Notes: generated by a model from the sequence alone, not told the origin. A stretch of 52,120 nucleotides of DNA from Muribaculaceae bacterium (GCA_028689665.1 JAQVCR010000001.1:113845-165964), one strand, 5' to 3'; positions 28,301 to 36,388 are shown, counted from the stretch's first letter. Numbers and translations: made by a program.

Positions 28301-28656
28301 TATATTCCTTTCCAATCGCTACATCCTATTAATGTATCTTTACTAAATAAGTTCTTATCAAAATCGTTTATTAATTTCAGCTCGCCGTCTTTGCGATACA
28401 TCTCAATACCAACCGGCAATGTGCTAAGAATTGTAGATACTTCGCTATACAGTTTCTCAAATTTGCTCTCCGATTGCTCTGTCTTTAATTTAGCTTGGTC
28501 TACATGGATTTTTAAAGTTATTATAAATAACATCGACAGCAACAATAGTGCTATAAAAACGCCTATTATTAATAATAGAGAATCACCATTTAGATCTGGA
28601 ATCTGTATTAATCTATTATTTTGTAAAATAGGAAATATAAATAAAATGGTTTTCAT
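25372..28656 (-). CDS. hybrid sensor histidine kinase with five PAS domains and a degenerate receiver
   Basis: Order of domains: one membrane helix (about residues 26-50), five PAS-like domains (about 68-185, 200-315, 340-455, 470-585, 600-720, several ending in a DVTE or DITE PAC motif), HisKA (about 735-800) with FLANMSHEIRTPLNAI (phospho-His747), HATPase (about 850-950) with N box NYTTNAIKYT, G1 DTGIGV and G2 GTGLGLSI, then a receiver (about 980-1094). The receiver has lost its phospho-acceptor: the expected ILMD reads ILMS (Ser1029). The conserved Thr is Val and the conserved Lys is Tyr1077. So the kinase core looks active, but the receiver cannot take phosphate from it. Its output partner must be another protein. 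A TAACTTTGA box lies upstream at 28706-28714. Confidence 0.92.
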   Translation of the reverse strand: MKTILFIFPILQNNRLIQIPDLNGDSLLLIIGVFIALLLLSMLFIITLKIHVDQAKLKTEQSESKFEKLYSEVSTILSTLPVGIEMYRKDGELKLINDFDKNLFSKDTLIGCSDWKGIYYYSGLPEKARHAIAHNEPFNVDFEYKDDLNTVDSGNVLMLNCIGNAIFDSAGKADRYLIVVSDVTQDYNKSRELEMARLNISMAINAGNIFVWKLDAVTRKFENIEGDKFTDDFSRYEDVILAVDKSDTQRVEELYSNMLSGKIKKSTIQFKVWGGDNKIHHVCEEIIAMLDSKGQVGSLIGTLRDVTESAEFENTLIETNRIIEQSRNDLEAKNKELEAVQLNLELSLRAGDIGVWSFSIEENIFTPLYGKLFCEQGDTFKDVLKRIHPDGRDLLIESWQKLLDGTEPELKIILPFLNRSIAHTPYYVENQFLVIRNSEGKVKKIIGTHRDVTEWYIHQTLLETNSKKIDLAIKTSGLAVWEFNVDTHTFLSQNDPISDYKSEIPISLEYARSYYNPEDFTEEYYKAYDIMKNGVNSSFTYNMRVRTPLDPEWQYCTIIGAPLEFDNNGRVKKFVGLRQNNTKIEKLSRKVSERNVQLNMVLNAGRMTSLEYNIETSELHITSDTQNVVDKSLKVKEFEGFLLDTLIINIHPEDREQIYLGLEKLKKGEIWQSSSEIRYDTDHHYDHYYELNFVGLNYNKDGKPSKLVGYIQDITERKSILNELRQAKEVAEQSNKLKSAFLANMSHEIRTPLNAIVGFSELLSYSDDDAEKTEYMGIIRNNNDLLLRLINDILDLSKIEAGIMELKPEEFDLSSLFDDTYTSLRAKSFRSNVKFLCENPYTRCVIKFDKNRLLQIVTNYTTNAIKYTPDGSITMGYVYENGGIKLYVKDTGIGVSAEKRHKLFQRFEKLDDFAQGTGLGLSIVKAIANTAGGNVGVDTEAGKGSNFWAWIPCNADIIEKAKGGEGENEIGEDSDYLLPPGLHLMVIDNDSVQCKKIKKLLKEQNIVFIDTINEIDKYKDVIFDCILMSLENDRENNREKLRILRERDDTTPIVGVVHYGVADDDIKDIDLNFIVEYPITLTRIEEMICTSLLG

Positions 28657-28705
28657 GTTTCAGTTAGAATTTCTACGATCAAATTTTCCCGTAATTCATT
28701 AAGGT

Positions 28706-28714
28706 TCAAAGTTA
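28706..28714 (-). promoter_or_regulatory. histidine kinase promoter -7 box
   Basis: TAACTTTGA on the minus strand matches TAnnTTTG; no -33 seen. Confidence 0.45.
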
Positions 28715-28925
28715 GTTATTTTTATTGGCTTTTTCTCTTTTTATAATCAGAATATTAAAAATTTCACCTACTATTCTGTATTTATTCCAATATTATTCTA
28801 TATTTTATCGATAAATACGGATTATAATATGCCACATTTCAATCTAAATAGTTAGACTAATACACACTATCATTATTTTTCAAAATAAAAGTTCCTACAT
28901 GTTTTTTTTATTAAATAAATTTCTG

Positions 28926-28934
28926 TAATTTTGA
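28926..28934 (+). promoter_or_regulatory. csgG-like operon promoter -7 box
   Basis: TAATTTTGA matches TAnnTTTG; no -33 TTTG. The leader is about 40 nt. Confidence 0.5.
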
Positions 28935-28977
28935 TTATGGACTTTAGAATTCAGTAATCATTTAATACAGACAGGAC

Positions 28978-29928
28978 ATGAAACGTATATCTATTTTAGC
29001 TTTGATTTTCACACTTTTAATGCCTACTATGGCTTTGGCTCAGAAAAAAATAGTAGTAGAAGAACAAACAGTATCGCAAAATAACGATTCTTCTAAAAAA
29101 ACAATCAAGCGCAAGGTCGCTATTGGCCGATTTACCAACGAAACCGAATATGGTAAAGGCTTATTTTACGACAAGGCTAACGACCCTATGGGAAAACAAG
29201 CGTTGGATATTCTATCAGCGAAACTCGCTGCAACTAACAAATTTATTCTTCTTGAGCGTAACGACTTGGCTTTGCTATTAGAAGAAGCCACCAGAAATGG
29301 CATATCGTCGACTACCGAGGCTATTGGAGCTGATTATATGATTATCGGTTCTATCACCGAATTTGGTCGTAAAGCGACAAGCCAGACAAAAGTATTCACT
29401 GCCTCAAAAACTCAGACGGTAGAAGCTGCTGTAAATATTCGTTTGGTAGATGTGTCGAATGGGCAAGTAATCTTTTCTGAGGAAGGCAAAGGCAGCGCAG
29501 AAATAACAACTAAAAGCACCTTTATCGGCACAGGCGGACAAGCCGGATATGATGCTTCGCTTAGCGATAAAGCTATCTCGGCAGCTATAAACCAACTTGT
29601 TGAGAATATAATTAATAAGCTATCCGATAAACCATGGAACTCATATTTCCTATCGTTCGACAACGACGCTATTATTATAGCCGGTGGCGCAAGCCAAGGA
29701 TTGGAATCGGGAATGGTATTCGACATAAAGAGCAAGGGCAAACGAGTTAAAAACCCTCAGACGGGGATAATGATTAACCTTCCGGGCAAAAAAATAGGCT
29801 CAATAAAAATCGAATCGACAGGTGGCGATACTCCTGAGTCGGAATACTCTATTGTATCGATAATAGAAGGAAAAGAAGAAATAATTCCTAGCGAAATCGC
29901 AAATTACATAATCGAAGAAATTAAATAA
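28978..29928 (+). CDS. CsgG/HfaB family protein without a lipobox
   Basis: Related to CsgG, the outer-membrane secretion channel of curli, and to HfaB. Recognisable parts are KVAIGRFTNET, GKQALDILSAKLAATNKFILLERNDL, GADYMIIGSITEFGR and VNIRLVDVSNGQVIFSEEGKGSAEI. The signal peptide ends MALAQ with no Cys, so it is not lipidated, unlike true CsgG. A C-terminal part (about residues 215-316) with KGKRVKNPQTG extends past the CsgG core. First gene of a four-gene operon with three lipoproteins, two of which belong to the families found next to CsgG-like genes in Neisseria (GNA1162 locus). A secretion role is not established here. Confidence 0.88.
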   Translation: MKRISILALIFTLLMPTMALAQKKIVVEEQTVSQNNDSSKKTIKRKVAIGRFTNETEYGKGLFYDKANDPMGKQALDILSAKLAATNKFILLERNDLALLLEEATRNGISSTTEAIGADYMIIGSITEFGRKATSQTKVFTASKTQTVEAAVNIRLVDVSNGQVIFSEEGKGSAEITTKSTFIGTGGQAGYDASLSDKAISAAINQLVENIINKLSDKPWNSYFLSFDNDAIIIAGGASQGLESGMVFDIKSKGKRVKNPQTGIMINLPGKKIGSIKIESTGGDTPESEYSIVSIIEGKEEIIPSEIANYIIEEIK

Positions 29929-29943
29929 CTTACCCCAATAATC

Positions 29944-30291
29944 ATGAAAAAATTTATCATTTTAGCTATTAGTTTTGTATTAATAGCAATTGGTTTTAGT
30001 AGCTGCAAAACCGGAGTTTTCGCAACTGAAGGAGGTAAAGACGATATGGCTTTTATCCAACTTCTATCTAGTGGTGAGATGGCAAATAAGACTGTAACTA
30101 TAATTTTAGATAACGACACTAAATTTGACGCTAAAGTTCTTAAAATGAAACAAGCCACTGAGAAACATAATGGCGAAACTTATGGAGTTAAACCCGGTAA
30201 GAGAGAAATAACAGTAATTTTCAATGGCAAAGTGATATATAAAAAATATATTTTTACTTCCAGCCAACAAACTAAGACAATAATACTATAA
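29944..30291 (+). CDS. small lipoprotein of unknown family
   Basis: The 115-aa protein starts with a lipoprotein signal (FVLIAIGFSSC, Cys21). The rest is a short beta-rich domain with no motif I recognise. It lies between the CsgG-like gene (15-nt gap) and the DUF4810 gene (one-base TAATG overlap), so it is probably part of the same envelope complex. I do not recall this gene from the Neisseria version of the locus, so it may be particular to this lineage. Confidence 0.75.
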   Translation: MKKFIILAISFVLIAIGFSSCKTGVFATEGGKDDMAFIQLLSSGEMANKTVTIILDNDTKFDAKVLKMKQATEKHNGETYGVKPGKREITVIFNGKVIYKKYIFTSSQQTKTIIL

Positions 30292-30635
30292 TGAAAAATT
30301 ATATAATACTTGCATTGCTTGCATTTGCAATCACATCTTGTGGAACTACCGACACGCTATATTCTTGGAACGATTATGAAGATGTATCTTATAATTATTC
30401 AAAAGATCCGTCGGCGAAAAACGAAAAAAAGCTGAATGAATGCTTCAATAAAATTATAAAGAAACCGGGCGGTATGCGAAAGGCTGTCCCTCCCGGATTA
30501 TTTGCCGAGCATGCTTATCTATTATTGAAACAAGGGAAAAAAGCTGAAGCTGTAGCTATGCTGAAAGAAGAAATTAAATTATACCCTGAATCTAAAGAAT
30601 TTATTGAGAAAACTATTAAACAGATTGAACAATGA
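30291..30635 (+). CDS. DUF4810 lipoprotein
   Basis: The 114-aa lipoprotein begins LLAFAITSC (Cys17). The mature part has LYSWNDYEDVSYNYSKDPS and KPGGMRKAVPPGLFAEHAYLLLKQGK, which I recognise as the DUF4810 pattern, with a helical TPR-like stretch (EAVAMLKEEIKLYPESKEF). It overlaps both neighbours (1 and 4 nt), so the genes are translationally coupled. DUF4810 proteins are usually found with CsgG-like and GNA1162 lipoproteins. Confidence 0.85.
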   Translation: MKNYIILALLAFAITSCGTTDTLYSWNDYEDVSYNYSKDPSAKNEKKLNECFNKIIKKPGGMRKAVPPGLFAEHAYLLLKQGKKAEAVAMLKEEIKLYPESKEFIEKTIKQIEQ

Positions 30636-31300
30636 AACAATTAATTATATCAATAGTATGCGCATTATTATTGTGTTCTTGCTCTACCTCAAACACAACT
30701 ACTCGCTCTTCGCTTTACCCTAAAATATATGAGGAACACCCAACCTCAATATTAGTAATGCCACCTGTCAATAACACTAATCACAGTGAGGCTAAAGAAT
30801 ATTTCTATTCTTCAATGACTACCCCGCTTTGTGAACGAGGATATTATGTAATTTCTCCATTTATGGCTATCGACATTCTTCGACAAGAAAGCGCATACGA
30901 TAGCGAGATGTTTATAAACGGCTCTCTCGACACTTTCAGAAAATTCTTTGGGGTAGATGCTGTGTTGTTTACTACAATCAATCGTTGGGAGAAACAATCC
31001 GGACTTAGCTACATAACTGTAGGTATTGACTACGTCTTGAAATCGGCTAAAACGGGCGAGGTGCTATTCAGCCGCTCGGGCGAAGTTACGGTTAATTTCT
31101 CATCGGGTAACAATAATGGGTTGCTTGGACTTGCTTTAGATATGATAGCGACAGCAACAGCCGATAAAATTATTGTTGCTCGCAGATGTAATAATTATAT
31201 ATTCTCCGATTTGCCGGCCGGTAAATACAGCCCTCAATACGACAAAGACCAGAACACTACTGCTCAAAAACAAAATTTTAAAGTTACTATTACTAAATAG
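30632..31300 (+). CDS. GNA1162-family (DUF799) lipoprotein
   Basis: The 222-aa lipoprotein has lipobox LLLCSC (Cys15 or 17). The mature protein reads EEHPTSILVMPPVNNTNHSEAKEYF, then PLCERGYYV and GVDAVLFTTINRWEKQ, as in the GNA1162 family. The fold is related to the nucleotide-free periplasmic domain shared with CsgG and TolB-N-like proteins. Fourth gene of the operon, 4-nt ATGA overlap with the DUF4810 gene. Role unknown; a trans-periplasmic or outer-membrane assembly is likely. Confidence 0.88.
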   Translation: MKQLIISIVCALLLCSCSTSNTTTRSSLYPKIYEEHPTSILVMPPVNNTNHSEAKEYFYSSMTTPLCERGYYVISPFMAIDILRQESAYDSEMFINGSLDTFRKFFGVDAVLFTTINRWEKQSGLSYITVGIDYVLKSAKTGEVLFSRSGEVTVNFSSGNNNGLLGLALDMIATATADKIIVARRCNNYIFSDLPAGKYSPQYDKDQNTTAQKQNFKVTITK

Positions 31301-31324
31301 CATTACAATATACAAAGTAACATA

Positions 31325-31371
31325 AAGCCATCGTTGTAATTAATCTTCGGTGGCTTGATTGTTTTGTTATG
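31325..31371. terminator. terminator of the csgG-like operon
   Basis: AAGCCATCG / CGGTGGCTT (one G-T pair) with T-rich tail GATTGTTTTGTT. Its 3' edge touches the convergent HxlR gene. Confidence 0.7.
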
Positions 31372-31738
31372 CTTTTGCACATTTCCAACGATTCAGCATT
31401 ATGTCGTTCATATTATCTTTTGCCCAATAGATTAAGTTATAAAGAATTGGCATCAGCGACAAGCCTACTTCGGTTAGTGAATACTCTACTCGAGGTGGAA
31501 TCTCTGAATATGCCTTCCGTCGAATAATACCATCTTCTTCGAGTATCTTCAGCGTTGTTGCAAGCATCTTCTGCGAGATATCGGGAATTGCTCGCTGTAT
31601 CTCGTTAAATCTTATTGGCTCTTCGGCACATTTAATTGTATGCAATATCAAAATTGCCCATTTGCCTCCAATTCGCGATAATATATTTCTTACCGGACAA
31701 TTGCGATCGTATGGATCTACTACTGATGTTTTTGTCAT
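31367..31738 (-). CDS. HxlR-family transcriptional regulator
   Basis: Winged-helix regulator (123 aa). The family opening RNCPVRNILSRIGGKWAILIL has the N-terminal Cys (Cys14) that in YodB and HypR senses electrophiles or oxidants. FNEIQRAIPDISQKMLATTLKILEEDGII is the recognition region and PPRVEYSLTEVG the wing. It is divergent from the cupin gene, with good promoters on both sides, and probably represses it and itself. Confidence 0.94.
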   Translation of the reverse strand: MTKTSVVDPYDRNCPVRNILSRIGGKWAILILHTIKCAEEPIRFNEIQRAIPDISQKMLATTLKILEEDGIIRRKAYSEIPPRVEYSLTEVGLSLMPILYNLIYWAKDNMNDIMLNRWKCAKA

Positions 31739-31763
31739 TACTTTCTTTTTTATACTTATGGTT

Positions 31764-31796
31764 GCAAATATAGCAATTAATTTTTAAAACAGCAAA
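31764..31796 (-). promoter_or_regulatory. HxlR gene promoter
   Basis: Minus-strand TATATTTGC (31764-31772) is a perfect -7, with TTTG (31793-31796) 20 nt upstream as -33. One of the best promoters in the window. Confidence 0.75.
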
Positions 31797-31863
31797 ATGT
31801 GTTAAATAAATATAATCATATAATTCTATGTGTCTTGTTTTCAGCATTTCTAACCTTTTAGTT

Positions 31864-31946
31864 AGTAAGTATCTTATTAATCACCTCTTGGTAATGCTAA
31901 TATAATAGTATACTTTTGTCGTACAATACTTTCTAAAAGTAAGTAT
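31864..31946. promoter_or_regulatory. cupin gene promoter with candidate HxlR operators
   Basis: The cupin -7 box TACTTTTGT (31911-31919) has CTTG about 20 nt upstream. The perfect 8-bp palindrome AGTATACT (31907-31914) overlaps it. The 9-bp word AGTAAGTAT occurs twice (31864-31872 and 31938-31946), flanking the promoter. Such AGTA/TACT words resemble HxlR-family operators. Confidence 0.5.
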
Positions 31947-31983
31947 AGGAATGCAATTATTAATTTAAAGAATAATATTGATT

Positions 31984-32433
31984 ATGAAAACTGTAAGTAA
32001 AATCTCAGAAGGCACAAATTACAGTGCCGTATCTTTAGGAACGCTAGATTCTATTAGCGAATATGTATTACCAATAGCTCCGGGTATTGAAATCCCCGGC
32101 AAGGTATTTATCGGACAATCGCTAAAAGCAACAGGTGGCGAAATCTCTTTTCAATCGTTTGCTCCGGGCAGCGAAACAGGTTTTTTACACACCCACAAAA
32201 ACCACGAAGAACTATATATATTCGTGAGCGGAACAGGTGAATTTCAAGTTGACAGCACAAATTTCACAGTAGGTGAAGGTAGCGTAGTGCGTGTTGCGCC
32301 CAATGGAAAACGCACCGTTCGCAACACAGGCAACACCCCGCTGGTTATGATTTGTGTTCAATATAGGGGCAACACTTTCACAGCTGAAGATGCTACCGAC
32401 GGTGTTATTCTTCAAGAAAAAGTAAATTGGTAA
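31984..32433 (+). CDS. cupin-domain protein
   Basis: A single-domain cupin of 149 aa. The first metal motif is present (TGFLHTHKNHEELYIFVSGTGE). In the second, APNGKRTVRN, the usual His is Thr, so metal binding may be weak. Function is unknown; small cupins of this kind include quercetinase- or isomerase-like proteins and binding proteins. The open frame starts at a TTG (31978), but the ATG at 31984 is the likely start. It is probably controlled by the divergent HxlR regulator and may handle a reactive compound. Confidence 0.88.
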   Translation: MKTVSKISEGTNYSAVSLGTLDSISEYVLPIAPGIEIPGKVFIGQSLKATGGEISFQSFAPGSETGFLHTHKNHEELYIFVSGTGEFQVDSTNFTVGEGSVVRVAPNGKRTVRNTGNTPLVMICVQYRGNTFTAEDATDGVILQEKVNW

Positions 32434-32451
32434 TTCATTCTCAGTATATAA

Positions 32452-32490
32452 AAAAAAGACTCGGCAAAATTATATTTGTCGAGTCTTTTC
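32452..32490. terminator. bidirectional terminator between cupin and queA
   Basis: AAAAGACTCGGCAAA pairs with TTTGTCGAGTCTTTT (one G-T) with T runs on both sides. Confidence 0.88.
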
Positions 32491-32511
32491 TTTATATGTC
32501 AAATTTCTATT

Positions 32512-33561
32512 TTATATTATCAACATTGCATCTCCATAAGCGCCAAAGCGATATTTCTCTTTGATAGCTACTTCGTAGGCTTTCATCACATTCTCATAAC
32601 CACCAAAAGCCGATTCCAGCATAAGCATTACAGATAGCGGCATGTGAAAATTAGTAATCATCGCATCAAGTGATGTAAAATCATAAGGAGGAAAAATAAA
32701 TTTATTTGTCCACCCGGTAAATGGCTTAATGTGTCCGCCCATTGCTACCGTACTTTCAAGTGCGCGAACCACAGAAGCTCCAACGGCGCATACTTTGCCT
32801 CCATTATCACGAGTATCGTTTAATTGTTGCACTATTAGCTCGTTTACGTCCATTTGCTCCGAGTCCATTCTGTGCTTTGTAAGATCTTCAACATCAATCT
32901 CACGATAGTTACCCAAACCGGAATGAAGTGTAACATAGCCATCGTTGATTCCTTTAATTTCCATTCTCTTCATCAGCTCGCGGCTAAAGTGAAGACCGGC
33001 GGCAGGAGCTACTACAGCTCCCTCATTCTTGGCAAATATACACTGATAGCGCTCTACATCCTCATCATTAGGCTCACGCTTCATATATTCAGGAATTGGT
33101 GTCTGCCCTAGAGCATAAAGATTTTTCTTAAATTCATCGTGTGGCCCATCGTAAAGAAACCTTAATGTACGCCCGCGTGAAGTAGTGTTATCTATAACTT
33201 CGGCAACCATCGACTCATCTAGACCGAAATATAATTTGTTACCGATTCTAATTTTACGTGCCGGCTCAACAAGAACGTCCCAAAGTTTATGCTCCTCGTT
33301 TAGCTCTCGGAGTAAGAAAACTTCAATTTTAGCCCCTGTCTTCTCCTTATTACCATATAACTTTGCCGGGAAAACCATCGTGTCGTTAAACACAAAGAGG
33401 TCGTTTTCGCCAAAATAATCCAAAATTTCTTTGAACACTTTATGCTCTATTTCTCCGGTTTTGCGATTAAGTACAAGTAATCTCGACTCATCTCTCACGG
33501 GGGTTGGCTCTTGAGCAATTAGTTCTTCTGGTAGCTTAAATTTGAATTCTGATAATTTCAT
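32512..33561 (-). CDS. queA: S-adenosylmethionine:tRNA ribosyltransferase-isomerase
   Basis: Makes epoxyqueuosine in tRNA by transferring the ribosyl part of AdoMet to preQ1 at wobble position 34. Motifs: [22 protein letters not shown] at the N-terminus, [32 protein letters not shown] and the C-terminal [18 protein letters not shown]. At 349 aa the length is normal. It is the last gene of the ftsX operon, 21 nt after truB. Confidence 0.96.
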   Translation of the reverse strand: MKLSEFKFKLPEELIAQEPTPVRDESRLLVLNRKTGEIEHKVFKEILDYFGENDLFVFNDTMVFPAKLYGNKEKTGAKIEVFLLRELNEEHKLWDVLVEPARKIRIGNKLYFGLDESMVAEVIDNTTSRGRTLRFLYDGPHDEFKKNLYALGQTPIPEYMKREPNDEDVERYQCIFAKNEGAVVAPAAGLHFSRELMKRMEIKGINDGYVTLHSGLGNYREIDVEDLTKHRMDSEQMDVNELIVQQLNDTRDNGGKVCAVGASVVRALESTVAMGGHIKPFTGWTNKFIFPPYDFTSLDAMITNFHMPLSVMLMLESAFGGYENVMKAYEVAIKEKYRFGAYGDAMLII

Positions 33562-33582
33562 ATCTATATCTGTCTTAAATTA

Positions 33583-34305
33583 TTATTCTTTTTCTATATT
33601 ATCCTCCGTCGTTACCATTTCGGCATCTTCGAGAAATTCTATTAAGGAACTCACGGTGTGGCATTTGTCGATAGTTACATCGCCCACTCTGGTTCGTTGT
33701 AACGCTGTGAGATGAGCCCCACTTCCTAATGCAAGCCCAATATCGCGCGCCAAAGCGCGAATATAAGTCCCCTTTCCGCACACCACTCGAATTACTATCT
33801 TCGGCAGGTCAAAGCTGAGTACTTCTATCTCATTTATAATAAGCTCTTTAGCTTTTAGCTCAACTTCATTTCCTTTACGCGCCATCTTATATGCTCGCTC
33901 TCCGTCGACTTTACAAGCCGAATAAGCCGGTGGCACTTGCATTATCGAACCAAGAAAGCTTTTTAACTTCTCTTCGAGTAACTCTCTTGTTACATGCTGC
34001 CACGGATATGTTGCATCGACCTGAGTCTCAAGATCAAACGACGGAGTGGTAGCTCCTACTTCAAGGGTTGCAATATATTCTTTCACGCCTGTCTGCAATT
34101 CGTCGATACGTTTAGTTGCCTTGCCAGAACACACTATCAGCACTCCTGTTGCCAATGGGTCTAATGTTCCTGCATGCCCAACTTTTAATTTTTTCTTTTT
34201 AGTACGACGTGCAAGAACGCCTCTGATGCGTTTCACTGCATCGAAAGATGTCCATTTTAGGGGCTTGTCGATAAAAAATATTTCTCCTTCTAAAGGATTT
34301 AGCAT
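33583..34305 (-). CDS. truB: tRNA pseudouridine(55) synthase
   Basis: Makes pseudouridine 55 in the T-loop of tRNAs. The catalytic Asp is in GHAGTLDPLATGVL; KPLKWTSFDAVKRIR and CGKGTYIRALARDIG are also typical. At 240 aa it lacks the longer C-terminal PUA domain of E. coli TruB, which is normal in Bacteroidota. One base separates its start from the uppP stop. Confidence 0.96.
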   Translation of the reverse strand: MLNPLEGEIFFIDKPLKWTSFDAVKRIRGVLARRTKKKKLKVGHAGTLDPLATGVLIVCSGKATKRIDELQTGVKEYIATLEVGATTPSFDLETQVDATYPWQHVTRELLEEKLKSFLGSIMQVPPAYSACKVDGERAYKMARKGNEVELKAKELIINEIEVLSFDLPKIVIRVVCGKGTYIRALARDIGLALGSGAHLTALQRTRVGDVTIDKCHTVSSLIEFLEDAEMVTTEDNIEKE

Positions 34306-34306
34306 A

Positions 34307-35191
34307 TCAAGATATTTGAAGACTTACTCCACAAAAGGCTAATACCAGAATCACTGCTCCTACAATTATTCTATAATAGCCAAATGCTTTAAAGCCATAT
34401 TTAGTAACATAATTTATAAAGAATTTTATTGCTAATATAGCCACTACGAAAGCTACAATATTACCTATTAGCAAAACATCTAGGTTTGACATTAACAAGC
34501 CTCGTGATTCTTCATTCATTAATAGTTTTAGCATCTTGTATGCCGTTGCCGCAAACATAGTCGGCACTGCTAAGAAGAATGAAAATTCGGCGGCTGCTTT
34601 GCGCGAAAGCCCTTGCTGCATACCTCCAACAATCGTCGCCATTGAGCGAGACACTCCGGGTATCATGGCAATACATTGATAAAGACCTATCTTAAATGCT
34701 TTCGGATCGGTGATTTTTACTTCTTTATCCTTGTTAGCAAACCACTTATCGACAAATAGCATCAACACACCTCCTAATATAAGCATAATTGCTACTACAT
34801 TAACGCTTTCGAGCAATTCATCAATTATATCGCTGAATGCTAAGCCAAACACTGCAGCAGGAATAAAACCTACTAGCAACTTCCAGTAGAAATCGTATTT
34901 TTGTAAAAATCTTTTCATTACAATTGTAATTCTTTGCATTCCAGTTGTAGTGCCTAATGCCGATTTATCCATTATTTTTACGGGATTCATCACAAAAAAG
35001 CGTTTATAATAAAGACACACTACTGATAATATCGCTCCAAATTGTATTATTATAGTAAATGCTTTTACAAAATCATTTGGTACCACGCCAAGCACTTTCT
35101 CTGCTATAATCATGTGTCCGGTGGAAGAGACAGGCAAAAACTCAGTTAAGCCTTCTACGATAGCGATAATTATCGCTTGAAAAATATCCAT
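34307..35191 (-). CDS. uppP: undecaprenyl-diphosphatase
   Basis: Inner-membrane enzyme that removes one phosphate from undecaprenyl diphosphate to recycle the lipid carrier for peptidoglycan and O-antigen (bacitracin resistance). The active-site motifs are EGLTEFLPVSSTGHM and PGVSRSMATIVGGMQQGLSR. About eight membrane helices. Part of the ftsX-DUF3098-uppP-truB-queA operon. Confidence 0.97.
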   Translation of the reverse strand: MDIFQAIIIAIVEGLTEFLPVSSTGHMIIAEKVLGVVPNDFVKAFTIIIQFGAILSVVCLYYKRFFVMNPVKIMDKSALGTTTGMQRITIVMKRFLQKYDFYWKLLVGFIPAAVFGLAFSDIIDELLESVNVVAIMLILGGVLMLFVDKWFANKDKEVKITDPKAFKIGLYQCIAMIPGVSRSMATIVGGMQQGLSRKAAAEFSFFLAVPTMFAATAYKMLKLLMNEESRGLLMSNLDVLLIGNIVAFVVAILAIKFFINYVTKYGFKAFGYYRIIVGAVILVLAFCGVSLQIS

Positions 35192-35215
35192 CTAAATTAT
35201 TTATTGAATGTGTAA

Positions 35216-35500
35216 TTAATCCTTTTTTGTCTTTTTCTTCGAATACATTATGGCAAATGCCATTAGCATAAAACCTAAAAATGCTAATGTCGGCCCTACT
35301 ACTATTCTTCGTGTACTGAATATCTCGGGATTGAATGTATCGCTACTTGGAGATCCGGTCATAAGAAGAAAGCCTACTATAATCATAAGTCCAAATACAG
35401 CCATTAAGATGAAGTTCCACTTATCTAAAGGAAATACATTATATTTGATTTTATCTATATTCTTGTCTTTTTCCAACTTTGGTTGTTTTATATCTGCCAT
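35216..35500 (-). CDS. DUF3098 membrane protein
   Basis: The 94-aa protein has two membrane helices (about residues 30-48 and 68-87), a Lys-rich N-terminus and a Lys-rich C-terminus. The pattern, and the place between ftsX and uppP, are those of DUF3098, which is found in Bacteroidota in this spot. Function unknown; a link to division or wall synthesis is inferred from position. Confidence 0.88.
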   Translation of the reverse strand: MADIKQPKLEKDKNIDKIKYNVFPLDKWNFILMAVFGLMIIVGFLLMTGSPSSDTFNPEIFSTRRIVVGPTLAFLGFMLMAFAIMYSKKKTKKD

Positions 35501-35509
35501 AGTGCTTTT

Positions 35510-36388
35510 TTATTGTTTAAATAATGAATCGTAATCTAATCTTATAAATTTTGTTGATGCCAAATATGCTGCTAGGGCGCATAGAGCCATACCTAATAAC
35601 ATTACTGCTCCAAAAACACAGTAAATCTCCGACATACTGAGAAGGTCTTGCACCTCATCGCTTACTTGAATAGCATAGTAGATCGATAAAGAAAGTAGTG
35701 CCTCTGCTATTATTCCTGCTATTATTCCATTGATAATGTTTGAAATTATAAATGGCCGACGTATAAAGCCCGACTTTGCTCCCACCAACTTCATTGTGTG
35801 TATTAAAAATCGCTTGGAATATACCGAAAGCCTTACCGTATTATTAATTAGCGCAAAGGATATTATCATTAGCACTATCGCTATTGCTCCTAGTATTATG
35901 GCTACATTGCTGACATTCCGATTTATTGAATCTACTAAATCGCGTTGAATCTGTATCCTCTCTATTGCCGGGTTGTTTGATAATTGCTTAGATATTTTGT
36001 TTAGGCTGTCGCTCGAAGCATATTGCGATTTCACTCTCACTTCAAACTCTGCACTGAGCGGATTAACGCCTAAAGTTGCCATCAAGTCTTCGCCGGTTTC
36101 TTGTTCCCACGAGCGAAGGGCGTCTTCTTTTGAGATAAATTTTACATTCGACACATAATCTGCCCTATTCCATAATTGCTTCAGCTGGTTCACCTCTTTT
36201 GCATCTGCATTTTCTTTTACGACTACATCAAAACCGATATTCTCTTTTATCTGAGTCGTAAGATTTGCGCCTGCCATTGCTAACATAGCAACCAGCCCTA
36301 ATAGAAGTAGAACTAATGAAACACTTATTATAGTCGTGAAATTCGCATTAAAAAACGATATTCCTGATTTTTGCTTATTTGTACTCAT
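35510..36388 (-). CDS. ftsX: cell-division permease-like protein FtsX
   Basis: With FtsE, FtsX forms an ABC-type complex at the division site that controls wall hydrolases. Four membrane segments (about 20-42, 165-190, 215-240, 262-285) and an extracytoplasmic loop of about 120 residues. KFISKEDALRSWEQETGEDL and LGVNPLSAEFEVRVK are typical of the loop. At 292 aa the length is normal. The ftsE gene is not adjacent. First gene of the operon. Confidence 0.93.
   Translation of the reverse strand: MSTNKQKSGISFFNANFTTIISVSLVLLLLGLVAMLAMAGANLTTQIKENIGFDVVVKENADAKEVNQLKQLWNRADYVSNVKFISKEDALRSWEQETGEDLMATLGVNPLSAEFEVRVKSQYASSDSLNKISKQLSNNPAIERIQIQRDLVDSINRNVSNVAIILGAIAIVLMIISFALINNTVRLSVYSKRFLIHTMKLVGAKSGFIRRPFIISNIINGIIAGIIAEALLSLSIYYAIQVSDEVQDLLSMSEIYCVFGAVMLLGMALCALAAYLASTKFIRLDYDSLFKQ

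Larger units (their letters stand above)
28657..28977. other. 321-bp divergent intergenic region
   Basis: A/T-rich, with no coding evidence. It holds the -7 box of the kinase gene (minus strand, 28706-28714) and that of the csgG-like operon (plus strand, 28926-28934). Confidence 0.6.

Noticed and set aside
31864-31946. AGTAAGTAT repeats as insertion-sequence target duplication
   Set aside because: The DNA between them holds the cupin promoter and no element; regulatory half-sites are a simpler reading.
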